This document shows, piece by piece, positions 26,471-35,338 of a DNA stretch of 64,000 nucleotides. Made by a program: the position numbers and the translations under genes. This DNA comes from Chloroflexota bacterium (lineage in GTDB: Bacteria > Chloroflexota > Dehalococcoidia > Lucifugimonadales > UBA3495): NCBI GenBank assembly GCA_028873965.1, contig JAPPMU010000041.1, forward strand, positions 51,374 to 115,373, read 5' to 3'. A model generated the notes under the pieces. That model saw nothing but the letters and a program-made list of their open reading frames with translations. It had not been told where the DNA came from and did not search any database. Each line of letters opens with the position of its first letter. The first letter of the stretch is position 1.

Positions 26471-27729
26471 TGGTCAGAGCCTGTCCCCACCGACGAAAGC
26501 AGTTCCTCGGCCCGCTCCAGCAGATGGTCCCGTCTCTCCGCGCTGAATCCGCGGCTCTCCAGGTACAGTCGCAGCGCCGTCAACGGTTGGAGGTCGGACG
26601 GTTCCACCGAGATGCGCCGGCGCTCGGCGTCGGTAACCTCTCGGGAAATGCTCGCCACGTAGTGCGCCGCCGACAAAGACGGACGTAAATCAGAGTCCCT
26701 CAGCTTCGCGGACTGTTCGGAGGACAACTTGACCCGCAAGCGCACGATAGACCCGGCCACCTTATGCCGGGCAATCGCGCGGGTAACGAACGCGGCCGGA
26801 TTTTGCTCAACCTCCGGCACCGCAGCGTCCACGGTGACAAACGGGCGCGCCGCGATTTTCTGGAACTGGAAATCGGTGACCCTTTGACCCTGGGCAGCCT
26901 TGGGATCGACGTCCACCACGCAGAATCCCTTCTCGTCCGATTCCTCCGAAAAGTCCACCCGCTGCACGCTGCCCGAATACGCCACGGCTGGCCCGTCCTC
27001 GCCGGCCGGCCGCAGCACCTGGTGCTTGTGTATGTGCCCCAGCGCCACGTATTCCAGTTCCGGACGCTGCACCGCGCTCACGTTGAGCACGTGGTCGTTG
27101 CCCAGCATCATCGAACGCTCCGATCCCACCGTGGCCCCGTTCACCGTGACGTGCCCGGCCAATATCGCCGGTACGTCCGGGTCGATACCCTGCGCGCGAC
27201 CGGCTATGGCCAGCGTCATCCGGCGTTCGGTTTCCGCCCGGATCTCCTCGATGCTGAGCCCCCGCGACTCCTCGCGGGCCAGCATTGCTCCCCGAGAAGG
27301 CCATGGCACCGCCAAGACTTGCAACGGCCCGGCTCTGGTCGGAACCGCGTAAGTTTGCAGGCTGGCCCCTACGTGCACGTTGGGCACCTGCAACGTGGAA
27401 AATATTTCCACCGCGTGGGCTCGCCCGGTCGCCGCCGGCAGGTCGTGATTACCGGGCAGCAAAAACGTCGCAATTCCGCCGCCCGAGAGCTTGAGCAACC
27501 GGCGGGCGAACTCCCGCTGGTGGGTCTGCGTTGGATCCCGCCCTTTGTACGCGTCGCCGGCCAATACCACAACGTCAACCCCATCGGCCAGAGCGAATTC
27601 CACCAACTCGTCCAGCGCATCCAGGAAATCCCCCAGCCGCGTGGATAGCCCAGTGTTCGGGTCGGTGCGGCCGTAGTTCTCCACGCCGATGTGCAGATCC
27701 GAGAAATGCAGGATTCTCATCGCTAGCAT
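26467..27729 (-). CDS. sbcD: Metallophosphoesterase, SbcD/Mre11-type DNA exonuclease subunit
   Basis: MRILHFSDLHIGVENYGR, VVVLAGDAYKGRDPTQTHQREFARRL, LLPGNHD, AGHVTVNGA, YVALGHIHKHQVL. Confidence 0.85.
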   Translation of the reverse strand: MLAMRILHFSDLHIGVENYGRTDPNTGLSTRLGDFLDALDELVEFALADGVDVVVLAGDAYKGRDPTQTHQREFARRLLKLSGGGIATFLLPGNHDLPAATGRAHAVEIFSTLQVPNVHVGASLQTYAVPTRAGPLQVLAVPWPSRGAMLAREESRGLSIEEIRAETERRMTLAIAGRAQGIDPDVPAILAGHVTVNGATVGSERSMMLGNDHVLNVSAVQRPELEYVALGHIHKHQVLRPAGEDGPAVAYSGSVQRVDFSEESDEKGFCVVDVDPKAAQGQRVTDFQFQKIAARPFVTVDAAVPEVEQNPAAFVTRAIARHKVAGSIVRLRVKLSSEQSAKLRDSDLRPSLSAAHYVASISREVTDAERRRISVEPSDLQPLTALRLYLESRGFSAERRDHLLERAEELLSSVGTGSDQ

Positions 27730-27789
27730 CCAAGCCGGCCGAGATTGCTTGACTCGGGTCGCGGCGGCAGCCGCCGCGTGATCTCCGAG

Positions 27790-28563
27790 TTACGCCCGGA
27801 TCTCCTCCAGAAATCGCCCGGCGCTCTGCCGCACGAAGTCCTGGATATTCACCGACATCAGCCGCACCCCGCGCTCGGCGAACTCACGGAACCGGCCCAC
27901 GTTGTCCACCGTCATTCCCGCGCCGGCGACGCCGATGACCTTGCCCTCCGCCAGCGTCCCGTCGATCACCTGCGAAATCGCCGCGTCCACTTCCGCTTGC
28001 GGCGGCATCCCCATGGCTTGCGTCAAGTCGCTGCTGCCCACCAGGATCGCGTCGACCCCATCCACGGCGGCGATCTCACGCACGTTGCCCACCGCCTCCG
28101 GCGTTTCGACCATGCAGATGACCAGGGTTTCCCGGTTCGCTGCCTCGTAGTATTCGGCCGGCGGCAGCCCGCTTCCCAACCGGTTGGTGCGCCCGCCCGT
28201 GGAGCTGCTCCGGTCGCCCATGGGATAGTAATGCGACGCCCGCGCCACCGCTTCGGCTTCCTCCCGGTTGTTGATGTGCGGGACGATCAAGCCTTGCGCG
28301 CCTCGATCCAGGAAACGCAATAGCGTGGAGGGTTCAGCATTGGGAACCCGCACCACCGGCGTGATGTCGTGCAGTTCGGCGGCGCGGATCATGTTCTCCG
28401 ACTCCGAGTCGTTGGATGACCCATGCTCGCAGTCGATCCACGCCCAATCGAAGCCCAGCACTCCGTACATCTCGACCACAATCGGAGCGTAGAAATTTAC
28501 GCTGCCCCCAACCGCGATTTCGCCTGCGAGCAGTTTGGCTTTGGCTCGGTTCGTCCTGACCAT
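27790..28563 (-). CDS. HpcH/HpaI aldolase family protein
   Basis: ATG at 28563; GFDWAWIDCEHGSSN, VPNAEPSTLLRFLDRGAQGLIVPHINN, AILVGSSDLTQAMG. Confidence 0.9.
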   Translation of the reverse strand: MVRTNRAKAKLLAGEIAVGGSVNFYAPIVVEMYGVLGFDWAWIDCEHGSSNDSESENMIRAAELHDITPVVRVPNAEPSTLLRFLDRGAQGLIVPHINNREEAEAVARASHYYPMGDRSSSTGGRTNRLGSGLPPAEYYEAANRETLVICMVETPEAVGNVREIAAVDGVDAILVGSSDLTQAMGMPPQAEVDAAISQVIDGTLAEGKVIGVAGAGMTVDNVGRFREFAERGVRLMSVNIQDFVRQSAGRFLEEIRA

Positions 28564-28632
28564 ATCGTTCTCCGTTGTCTGGTGGGATCGGGCGTTGTCC
28601 CGCTCGCGGGGGATTGCGGTGCGAGGGTGGAG

Positions 28633-29079
28633 AATGCCGGCCGGCCTGTAAGCCGGGTTCTGTATCCGCCCCCGTCGCGTGGGCAGGGACAGGACGGTGA
28701 CCATCTATCTAGCCCCGATGCAGTATAACCCGCATCGCCCCGTGAGACGGGGCAGCGTTGCCGCTGGGGTCAAGCGGCCAACCCGGGGACGGGCCGGACA
28801 CCCATGGTCCCTCTATTTGGCCTTGCTCCAGGTGGGGTTTGGCCGCCGGTGCGTCACCACACGCGGCCGGACGCTCTTACCGTCCGATTTCACCCTTGCC
28901 GGCGCGCCGAAGACGTGCCGGCGGTATGTTTCTGTGCCACTTTCCGTCCCCGACTCGGTTTCCCGCGCCGGAGCCTGGGCGTTACCCAGCACCCCGTCCG
29001 GTGGAGCCCGGACTTTCCTCCCCGAGACAATAGCCATTTCTGACCATCGCTCGCGGCGGCCACCCGGCCGGTCCGGCTT
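28633..29079 (-). ncRNA. rnpB: RNase P RNA (bacterial class A-like)
   Basis: Minus strand reads gaggaaagtccgggctcc (complement at about 29005-29025) near the 5' end and acagaacccggcttacaggccggc at the 3' end; gccgg/ccggc P1 complementarity. Boundaries approximate. Confidence 0.9.
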
Positions 29080-29164
29080 TCTCCTGATGCGAGGCTAGCA
29101 CGGGCATTTAGGGGGGTCAAGCAACCACATTCCCAGCCAGGGCCTGTGCCAACTCCTTTCTCAT

Positions 29165-29237
29165 CCGCTCATGGTGAGCCTGTCGAACCATCCGCCGATT
29201 GCAAAGGGCAGCCTTCGACAAGCTCAGGATGAGCGGA
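29165..29237. repeat. Inverted repeat of the TTCGACAAGCTCAGGATGAGCGG type
   Basis: ccgctcatggtgagcctgtcgaa ... ttcgacaagctcaggatgagcgg; 23-bp arms with three mismatches. Confidence 0.8.
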
Positions 29238-29379
29238 AAAGGTTTGAGGGGTGACTTTGTACAGGCCGTGATTCCCAGATCATCCCGATGCGTCGTTGCG
29301 GTCCCTCACCTGATGCTTTGGCGGCAATCTCGTTCCCGGATGGTTCGTCGTACGATGAGTGCCGCGCAAAACAACCTGG

Positions 29380-29530
29380 AATTTCGGCCCAGGGCTGGCA
29401 GAGACGGTGAAAATCCCCGGACCGGGCAGAACTAGCGAATTCTGGTGACGCAAAACGTTCCGTCTCCTGGAAAGGGGGTCCTTATCACCTGAAACCGGGC
29501 CTCTGTAGCCTTACTGCGGAGGCCCATTTA
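29380..29530 (+). ncRNA. Candidate structured RNA of unidentified class ending in a terminator-like hairpin
   Basis: GAGACGG (29401-29407) pairs with CCGTCTC (29460-29466); inner hairpin CAGAA...TTCTG; GGGCCTCTG...CGGAGGCCC (29497-29525) followed by atttatt. Confidence 0.4.
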
Positions 29531-29606
29531 TTAGGCTATCATGGGGTAGGGTTGCCGTAATACCCTGTTGTAATCGCAATTTCTCAGTAGCGCGGAGATC
29601 AGGTCC

Positions 29607-29996
29607 ATGACGACTATCACAATCCGCGAACAAGCGCGGACAATCTTCGACGATGCCAGAGCGATGCACCACCAGTCCCTGGAGCGGCTTGATGCTGGAG
29701 ACCTCCGCGACGCTGCAGAAAAAGCCTGGTGTGCGACTAAGCGCGCTACCGACGCGCTGATACTGGCGAGAACTGGCGAAAAAATTGAAACGTCGTCCGG
29801 CACCACGCAGGAATTGGTCAGACTTGTTAGAACCGACCGGGATTTACGGCCACTGCGCGGCAAGTACTTCGACCGGCAATCGGCTTTGCATGAAGCCTGT
29901 TTTTACTTGGGAGCATGCGATCCCGAGGATGACGAAAAACTCATCCGAGAAACCGCTCAGTATCTAAACGATGCTGAAAGGTTGGCGTTTTTGTAA
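29607..29996 (+). CDS. Small alpha-helical protein, HEPN/PaREP1-like
   Basis: ARAMHHQSLERLDAGDLRDAAEKAWCATKRATDALILARTGEK...LHEACFYLG pattern. Confidence 0.5.
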   Translation: MTTITIREQARTIFDDARAMHHQSLERLDAGDLRDAAEKAWCATKRATDALILARTGEKIETSSGTTQELVRLVRTDRDLRPLRGKYFDRQSALHEACFYLGACDPEDDEKLIRETAQYLNDAERLAFL

Positions 29997-30132
29997 TGGC
30001 GCCCACCGCGCTCGGCTCATCGGTACGGGATCTTGGGGAGGTTTGTGCGGAAATGCAAGCGTTTTGCACGTGACTAGTATAATGGCGCACCACACCCCTT
30101 CCCGTTTCCAACCCAGCCTTGAGGTAGTAACC

Positions 30133-31245
30133 ATGGCCACGGAACCCGTCAACATTTTCGAGTACGAACAGATCGCCAAAGAGCGCATTGAGCAGGGACA
30201 CTACGACTTCATCGCCGGCGGAGCCACCGACGAAATCACCATCCGCCGCACCCGCGCCGTGTTCGATTCCATAATGTTGCGCCCCCGCATGATGGTGGAC
30301 GTCGAAGACCGGTCCCTGTCCACCACGGTGCTGGGTCAGGATATTGCTCTCCCGGTCATGCTCGATCCCGCCGGCAACCACAGCGCCGCTCATCCGGAGG
30401 CGGAGATCGCCACGGTCGAAGCAGCCGGCGAGATGGGCACCGTCATGGTGCTCAGCTCCCACGCCTCCCGCACCCTGGAGGACGTCGCCGCGTCGGCATC
30501 CGGACCGTTGTGGTTCCAGCAGTACTTCTTCAAGGACCGCGGCCTGACCCTGGAAATGGCCGCCCGGGCGGAGGAGGCTGGCTACTCCGCCATCTGCATG
30601 ACCCTGGACGCCAAGATCAAGCCCAAGCGCGAGCGCAACATCCGCAACGACTACGTCGGCGCCGAGTCGCCCAACTACGCCCAATTGGACCTGGGCACCC
30701 ACACCTGGAAGTTCGCCGCAGACGCCCCGGCCGGTCCCAGCGACATCCGGGACGTGGCCTCCACCTGGGACGACCTCGAATGGTTCGCGTCCAACATCCG
30801 GCTCCCGGTTGTCGTCAAGGGCATCATGGCCGGCGAGGATGGCCGCCTGTCCGCCGAAAACGGTGCGAAAGCCGTGATCGTCTCCAACCACGGCGGCCGC
30901 TATTTGGACACTACCCCAGCCACCATCGAAGTGCTGCCCGAGGTGGTCAACGCCGTTGACGGCAACGCCGAGGTTTACCTGGACGGCGGCATCCGTCGCG
31001 GCACCGACATCTTCAAGGCCGTCGCCCTGGGCGCCCGGGCAGTGTTGATCGGCCGTCCGTTGTTCTGGGGGCTGGCCGTTGACGGCTCACCGGGCGTCGC
31101 CGCCGTCCTCGAATTGCTCCGCGACGAGCTGGACGCCACCATGGGCATGTGCGGCTGTCCCACTGTCGAAAGCATCAGCTCGGCAACCATCGATACGGTC
31201 TCGCCCCTGCTGGCCGCATTCCCGTCTCCGGCAGATTTCAGGTAG
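30133..31245 (+). CDS. FMN-dependent alpha-hydroxy acid oxidase
   Basis: ATG at 30133; YDFIAGGATDEITIRRTRAVFDSIMLRPRMMVDVEDRSLSTTVLGQDIALPVM, PVVVKGIMAGEDG, VIVSNHGGRYLD, DGGIRRGTDIFKAVALGARAVLIGRP. Confidence 0.92.
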   Translation: MATEPVNIFEYEQIAKERIEQGHYDFIAGGATDEITIRRTRAVFDSIMLRPRMMVDVEDRSLSTTVLGQDIALPVMLDPAGNHSAAHPEAEIATVEAAGEMGTVMVLSSHASRTLEDVAASASGPLWFQQYFFKDRGLTLEMAARAEEAGYSAICMTLDAKIKPKRERNIRNDYVGAESPNYAQLDLGTHTWKFAADAPAGPSDIRDVASTWDDLEWFASNIRLPVVVKGIMAGEDGRLSAENGAKAVIVSNHGGRYLDTTPATIEVLPEVVNAVDGNAEVYLDGGIRRGTDIFKAVALGARAVLIGRPLFWGLAVDGSPGVAAVLELLRDELDATMGMCGCPTVESISSATIDTVSPLLAAFPSPADFR

Positions 31246-31272
31246 CAGCGCCCCGTTTGAGAGGAAATTGAA

Positions 31273-32979
31273 ATGCACAACCATGCCCCGGTGGAGAGCG
31301 TCGCGGAGGCTTACCTGGAACTGCTGTCCTCCCGCGGGATAGACTACTTCTTCGGCAACGGCGGCACGGATTTCGCGCCGATAATCGAGGCCTACGCCAA
31401 GCGGCAGGTGCAAGAACTGCCCGTGCCTCGTCCCATCCCGGTGCCCCACGAGGTCACCGCGGTGAGCATGGCTCACGGTTACACCATGATCACCGGGCGT
31501 CCCCAGGTGGTGATGGTACACACCGTTCCCGGCACCGCCAACGCCATCGGGGGCATCGTCAACGCCGCCCGCTCCAACGTGCCCATGCTCTTCAGCGCCG
31601 GCCGCACGCCCATCACCGAAGGTGACGCCCGAGGCTCTCGCGACGGCAGCATCCACTGGGCACAGGAGTCCTTCGACCAGGCGGCCATGGTGCGCGAGTG
31701 GGTCAAGTGGGACTACGAGCTGCGACACGGCGCCGACCTAGAAAATCTGGTGGACCGGGCTTTCGCCATCGCCGAGAGCCCGCCCGCTGGGCCGGTGTAC
31801 CTGACCCTGCCCCGGGAGGTGCTGGCCGAGGAGATCGAGGGCCTGTCATATCGCGATGCTTCCCGGCAACAGAAGTCCGGCGACCGGCTGCCTACTCCGG
31901 AAGCCATCGGGCAGGCCGCCCGCGCGCTGGCCGGAGCGCGCAATCCCATCCTGGTCACTCGCGGCGGCGGCAAGGATCCCCGGGCGGTCGCGCCGCTGGT
32001 GGAGCTGGCCGAATCGCTGGGCATGGCGGTGTTCGAGTCTGGCGCGCTGTACGCCAACTTCCCCAAAGACCACCCCCTGTACGCCGGCTCGGACGTCGGG
32101 CCAGCCCTGGCCGACGCGGACGCGGTGGTGGTGCTGGAAGCCGACGTGCCGTGGACGCCCAAGCGACATCAGCCAACTGACAACAGCGTGGTAATTGGCA
32201 TCGGCGATGATCCGCTCTTTTCGACCTATCCGGTGCGCGGGTTCCAGGTGGACCTGAACCTCGCCGGCACGCCCCGATTGGTCCTCCAGGCATTGCTGGA
32301 TGCGGTGCGCGAGATCGGCGTGGACGCGGGCGCAGCGGAGAAACGTACTACTGAGTGGGCGAGTCGCAACGACGCGATGCGCGCCGGTTGGCTGCGGCAG
32401 GCCAATGCCGCCAGCGATCAGACACCCATCAGCAAATCGTGGTTCACCAAGTGCCTGTCCGACGTGCTCGACGACGACACCATCGTATTGAACGAACTGG
32501 GCATCAACGCGGTGCAAATCGACATCAGGAAGCCGGGAAGCTTTTTCGGCGTGCCGGTGTCCGGCGGTCTCGGTTGGGGGATTGGCGCGGCGCTCGGCGC
32601 CAAACTGGCCGACCCGGACCAAACCGTGATCTGTTGCGTCGGCGACGGGTCGTACATCTTCGGTTCCGGCACTGCCGGGCACATCGTGTCCGATGCCCAG
32701 GGTCTGCCCATCCTGACCATCGTATGGAACAACGGCATCTGGAATGCCGTGCAGAGCGCGACCCGAGGCACCTACGCGGACGGCTACGCGGTGCAGACCA
32801 ACAACTTCGCAGTCACGACGCTCTCCCAGTCCTTTCAGTACGAGCTGATCTGCCAGGCGGCCGGCGGCTACGGAGAGCGGGTCGAGGATCCCGCGGAGGT
32901 GCCGGCGGCGCTGGAACGCGCCCTGAACGCCGTCCGCCACGAGAAGCGCCAGGCCCTGCTCAACATAATCGGGCAGTAG
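31273..32979 (+). CDS. Thiamine pyrophosphate-requiring enzyme (acetolactate synthase-like)
   Basis: Three TPP-enzyme domains; VPHEVTAVSMAHGYTMITGRPQVVMVHTVPGTANAIGGI; CCVGDGSYIFGSGTAGHI...PILTIVWNNGIWN. Confidence 0.9.
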   Translation: MHNHAPVESVAEAYLELLSSRGIDYFFGNGGTDFAPIIEAYAKRQVQELPVPRPIPVPHEVTAVSMAHGYTMITGRPQVVMVHTVPGTANAIGGIVNAARSNVPMLFSAGRTPITEGDARGSRDGSIHWAQESFDQAAMVREWVKWDYELRHGADLENLVDRAFAIAESPPAGPVYLTLPREVLAEEIEGLSYRDASRQQKSGDRLPTPEAIGQAARALAGARNPILVTRGGGKDPRAVAPLVELAESLGMAVFESGALYANFPKDHPLYAGSDVGPALADADAVVVLEADVPWTPKRHQPTDNSVVIGIGDDPLFSTYPVRGFQVDLNLAGTPRLVLQALLDAVREIGVDAGAAEKRTTEWASRNDAMRAGWLRQANAASDQTPISKSWFTKCLSDVLDDDTIVLNELGINAVQIDIRKPGSFFGVPVSGGLGWGIGAALGAKLADPDQTVICCVGDGSYIFGSGTAGHIVSDAQGLPILTIVWNNGIWNAVQSATRGTYADGYAVQTNNFAVTTLSQSFQYELICQAAGGYGERVEDPAEVPAALERALNAVRHEKRQALLNIIGQ

Positions 32980-33002
32980 GCGGAGCCGCTCGCGCCTTCC
33001 CC

Positions 33003-33139
33003 CTCACGCGTACCCAGTTTCACACGAACTGTCATTGCGAGCGAAGCGCGGCAATCTCGTTACTGGAGGAGCCATTCTTCGTGTGACGAGATCGCCGCGT
33101 CGCTCAGCTCCTCACGGTGACAAACTGGGTACGCGTGAG
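33003..33139. repeat. MITE-like element, copy 1
   Basis: ctcacgcgtacccagttt ... aaactgggtacgcgtgag: 18-bp perfect terminal inverted repeats; internal cattgcgagcgaagcgcggcaatctcgt ... acgagatcgccgcgtcgct. Confidence 0.9.
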
Positions 33140-33150
33140 CGCCTGCCCCG

Positions 33151-33284
33151 CACGCGTACCCAGTTTCACAAACCCGCCATTGCGAGCGAAGCGCGGCAAT
33201 CTCGTTGCTGGAGCAGCCGTTCTTCGTGTGACGAGATCGCCGCGTCGCTCCGCTCCTCGCGATGACAAACTGGGTACGCGTGAG
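33151..33284. repeat. MITE-like element, copy 2
   Basis: cacgcgtacccagtttcaca ... tgacaaactgggtacgcgtgag with the same internal sequence as copy 1. Confidence 0.9.
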
Positions 33285-33321
33285 CACCTGTAACTGTTCA
33301 GGGTCCGCGGAGAAACACGTC

Positions 33322-33341
33322 GTTCCTGCGAAAGCAGGAAC
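33322..33341. repeat. REP-like palindrome GTTCCTGCGAAAGCAGGAAC
   Basis: Perfect palindrome apart from central bases. Confidence 0.8.
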
Positions 33342-33469
33342 CCAGAACATCCACGCGCCGGCAATCGCGAGCATAGAAGGATTTCCTGGATACCGGCTTC
33401 CGCCGGTAAGACGGCTTTGGCGTTAGGCGGCCACCTCAAACGTGAGCAGTTACGAGCGCCTGCCCCACG

Positions 33470-33498
33470 TTGACGCCGTCGCGGATGCTGGGTATCAT
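33470..33498 (+). promoter_or_regulatory. Sigma-70-like promoter for the ABC transporter operon
   Basis: TTGACG (33470-33475), 17-nt spacer, TATCAT (33493-33498). Confidence 0.6.
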
Positions 33499-33693
33499 TC
33501 GTCGCCGTATGTGCAGCGCGGGCTCCGGATTCACTTGAACGCCTTGCCGACCACTCCGGGTTGAGTGGTGGGCGGGTGCGTCATGCGCCGGGTGAGCAAC
33601 TAGCCTCCTATTTCGCTGCGTTCGCGTTTCCCGTCTTCCCCAGAATATCAGGGCGTCTGACGACGTCTCCTCACGAATGATGGTGAAACGCAC

Positions 33694-34587
33694 ATGTTAC
33701 ATAAACCGCTCGCGCGCGCGGTCGCGATCGTTGTTCTGATCTCGGTCCTTCTGGCGCTTGTCGCCTGCGCCGAAGAAGAACTGCCCGTCCTCTACCTCGG
33801 CGGCATCCCCGACCAGGACGTGGCCGTCCTGGAAGCCCGCTTCAACCTTCTCGCCGAGCACGTCAGCGAGGAAACCGGCGTCCCCGTCCGTTACCTTCCA
33901 TCCCAGTCCTACGCCGCTCTGGTCACCGGATGGGACAACAACGACGTACAGCTGGCCTGGTACGGTGGCCTGACCGGTGTCCAGGCACGGCTCGCCGTCC
34001 CCGGCTCTGATGCCGTGGCCCAGCGCAGCACCGATGAGAACTTCACGTCGGTGTTCGTCGCCGCACCCGACTCCGGCATATCCTCGCTGGCCGGCCTGAA
34101 AGGACGCACCTTCACCTTCGGCAGCGAAAGTTCAACCTCGGGCAACCTGATGCCTCGTTACTTCCTCGGCCAGGAGGGCATCGTACCCGAGACCGACTTC
34201 AAGAGCGTGGCCTACAGCGGCTCCCACGACGCCACCTGGAAACAGGTCGAAGCCGGAGCGGTCGAGGCCGGCGCCCTCAACGCCAACGTATGGAAGACCC
34301 GCATGGAGCAGGGCGACGTTGACGCCTCCCGGGTCACCGCCTTCTACACCTCCCCCGGCTACGTCGACTACCACTGGGTCGTCCGGCCGGGCCTGGACGA
34401 GATCTACGGCGACGGGTTCACGCAGCGCGTGGTCGATGCCCTCCTCAAGCTGAACGCCGCCAACGGCGGCCGCGATCAGGAAATCATGAACGCCTTCCAG
34501 GCTGACCGGTTCATTTCCACCACCAATGAAAATTACCTCCCCATCGAAAATATCGCCCGCGACCTCGGCCTCATCTCCGAACAGTAG
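33694..34587 (+). CDS. Phosphonate/selenate-type ABC transporter substrate-binding lipoprotein
   Basis: LVAC lipobox; YLGGIPDQDVAVLEARFNLLAEHVSEETGVPVRYLPSQSYAALVTGWDNNDVQLAWYGGLTGVQARLAVPG pattern of the PhnD-like putative-selenate group. Confidence 0.8.
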   Translation: MLHKPLARAVAIVVLISVLLALVACAEEELPVLYLGGIPDQDVAVLEARFNLLAEHVSEETGVPVRYLPSQSYAALVTGWDNNDVQLAWYGGLTGVQARLAVPGSDAVAQRSTDENFTSVFVAAPDSGISSLAGLKGRTFTFGSESSTSGNLMPRYFLGQEGIVPETDFKSVAYSGSHDATWKQVEAGAVEAGALNANVWKTRMEQGDVDASRVTAFYTSPGYVDYHWVVRPGLDEIYGDGFTQRVVDALLKLNAANGGRDQEIMNAFQADRFISTTNENYLPIENIARDLGLISEQ

Positions 34588-35338
34588 CCATCCGGCAATT
34601 CTGATCGACGGTGCGGGCAAGACCTACGGCGACGTCGAGGCCGTCCGCCCGATCTCGCTGACCATCCAGCCGGGCGAGACCGTAGCGCTGCTGGGACCCA
34701 GCGGTAGCGGCAAGACCACCCTGCTGTCCATGATTGCCGGCGAGCTGGAGCCGTCGGAAGGATCCATCCGTCTGCGCGGCAGAAACTTGGCCGACCTTCA
34801 TCCCGGCCGGGAGCTCTCCCGCGAGGTGGGCATGATCCACCAGCAGTACGACCTCGTCCCCAACCTCTCGTCGTTGCAAAACGTGCTCGCCGGACGATTG
34901 GGAGACTGGGGCCTGTTCAAATCGGTAATTTCCCTGGTGTGGCCCCAGGACCGGCAGGTGGGCATGACCGCCCTGGACCGAGTGGGGGTCGGAGACCGCG
35001 CCCGGGTTCGGGCCGGCTTTCTCTCCGGCGGCGAGCAGCAACGGGTGGCCGTGGCCCGTCTCCTGGTGCAGGATCCCGCCATCATCGTCGCCGACGAACC
35101 GGTTTCGTCCCTGGACCCGGCCCGGGCCGAAGAGGTGATGGGCATCCTGAGCGAGTCCGCCCGCCAGGCTGGAAAAACCCTGGTGGCCACCGTCCATTCC
35201 ACCGATGTGGCGCGAACCTACTTCGGGCGCCTGATCGGTCTGCGCAACGGCGAACCGGAATTCGACCTGCCTTCCCACCTGGTCACCGACGACCAGTTCA
35301 ATGCCCTCTACGCGCTGGAGGGCCTGCGGGATGAATGA
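34526..35338 (+). CDS. ABC transporter ATP-binding protein (PhnC-like)
   Basis: LLGPSGSGKTTLL (Walker A), LSGGEQQRVAVARLLVQDPAIIVADEPVSSLD (signature/Walker B). Confidence 0.92.
   Translation: MKITSPSKISPATSASSPNSSHPAILIDGAGKTYGDVEAVRPISLTIQPGETVALLGPSGSGKTTLLSMIAGELEPSEGSIRLRGRNLADLHPGRELSREVGMIHQQYDLVPNLSSLQNVLAGRLGDWGLFKSVISLVWPQDRQVGMTALDRVGVGDRARVRAGFLSGGEQQRVAVARLLVQDPAIIVADEPVSSLDPARAEEVMGILSESARQAGKTLVATVHSTDVARTYFGRLIGLRNGEPEFDLPSHLVTDDQFNALYALEGLRDE

Noticed and set aside
28679-29120. Several small ORFs on both strands
   Set aside because: They fall inside rnpB, which explains the sequence better.
29199-29435. ORF MQRAAFDKLRMSGKGL...
   Set aside because: Translation of the dispersed TTCGACAAGCTCAGG repeat, commonly mis-annotated as protein.
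29411-29456. c-di-GMP-I (GEMM) riboswitch from GACGCAAAA, or cobalamin riboswitch from GGTGAAAATCC
   Set aside because: The GGGC/GCC closing pairs and tetraloop-receptor layout of GEMM are missing, and no B12 box is present. Kept only as an unclassified structured RNA.
31846-32940. Antisense ORF opposite the TPP-dependent enzyme
   Set aside because: Same shadow-ORF explanation; likewise 46388-47440, 57508-58380, 62138-63154, 3260-4642 and 8599-9846 on the minus strand.
33035-33439. ORFs across 33.0-33.4 kb
   Set aside because: They translate the MITE-like and REP-like repeats.
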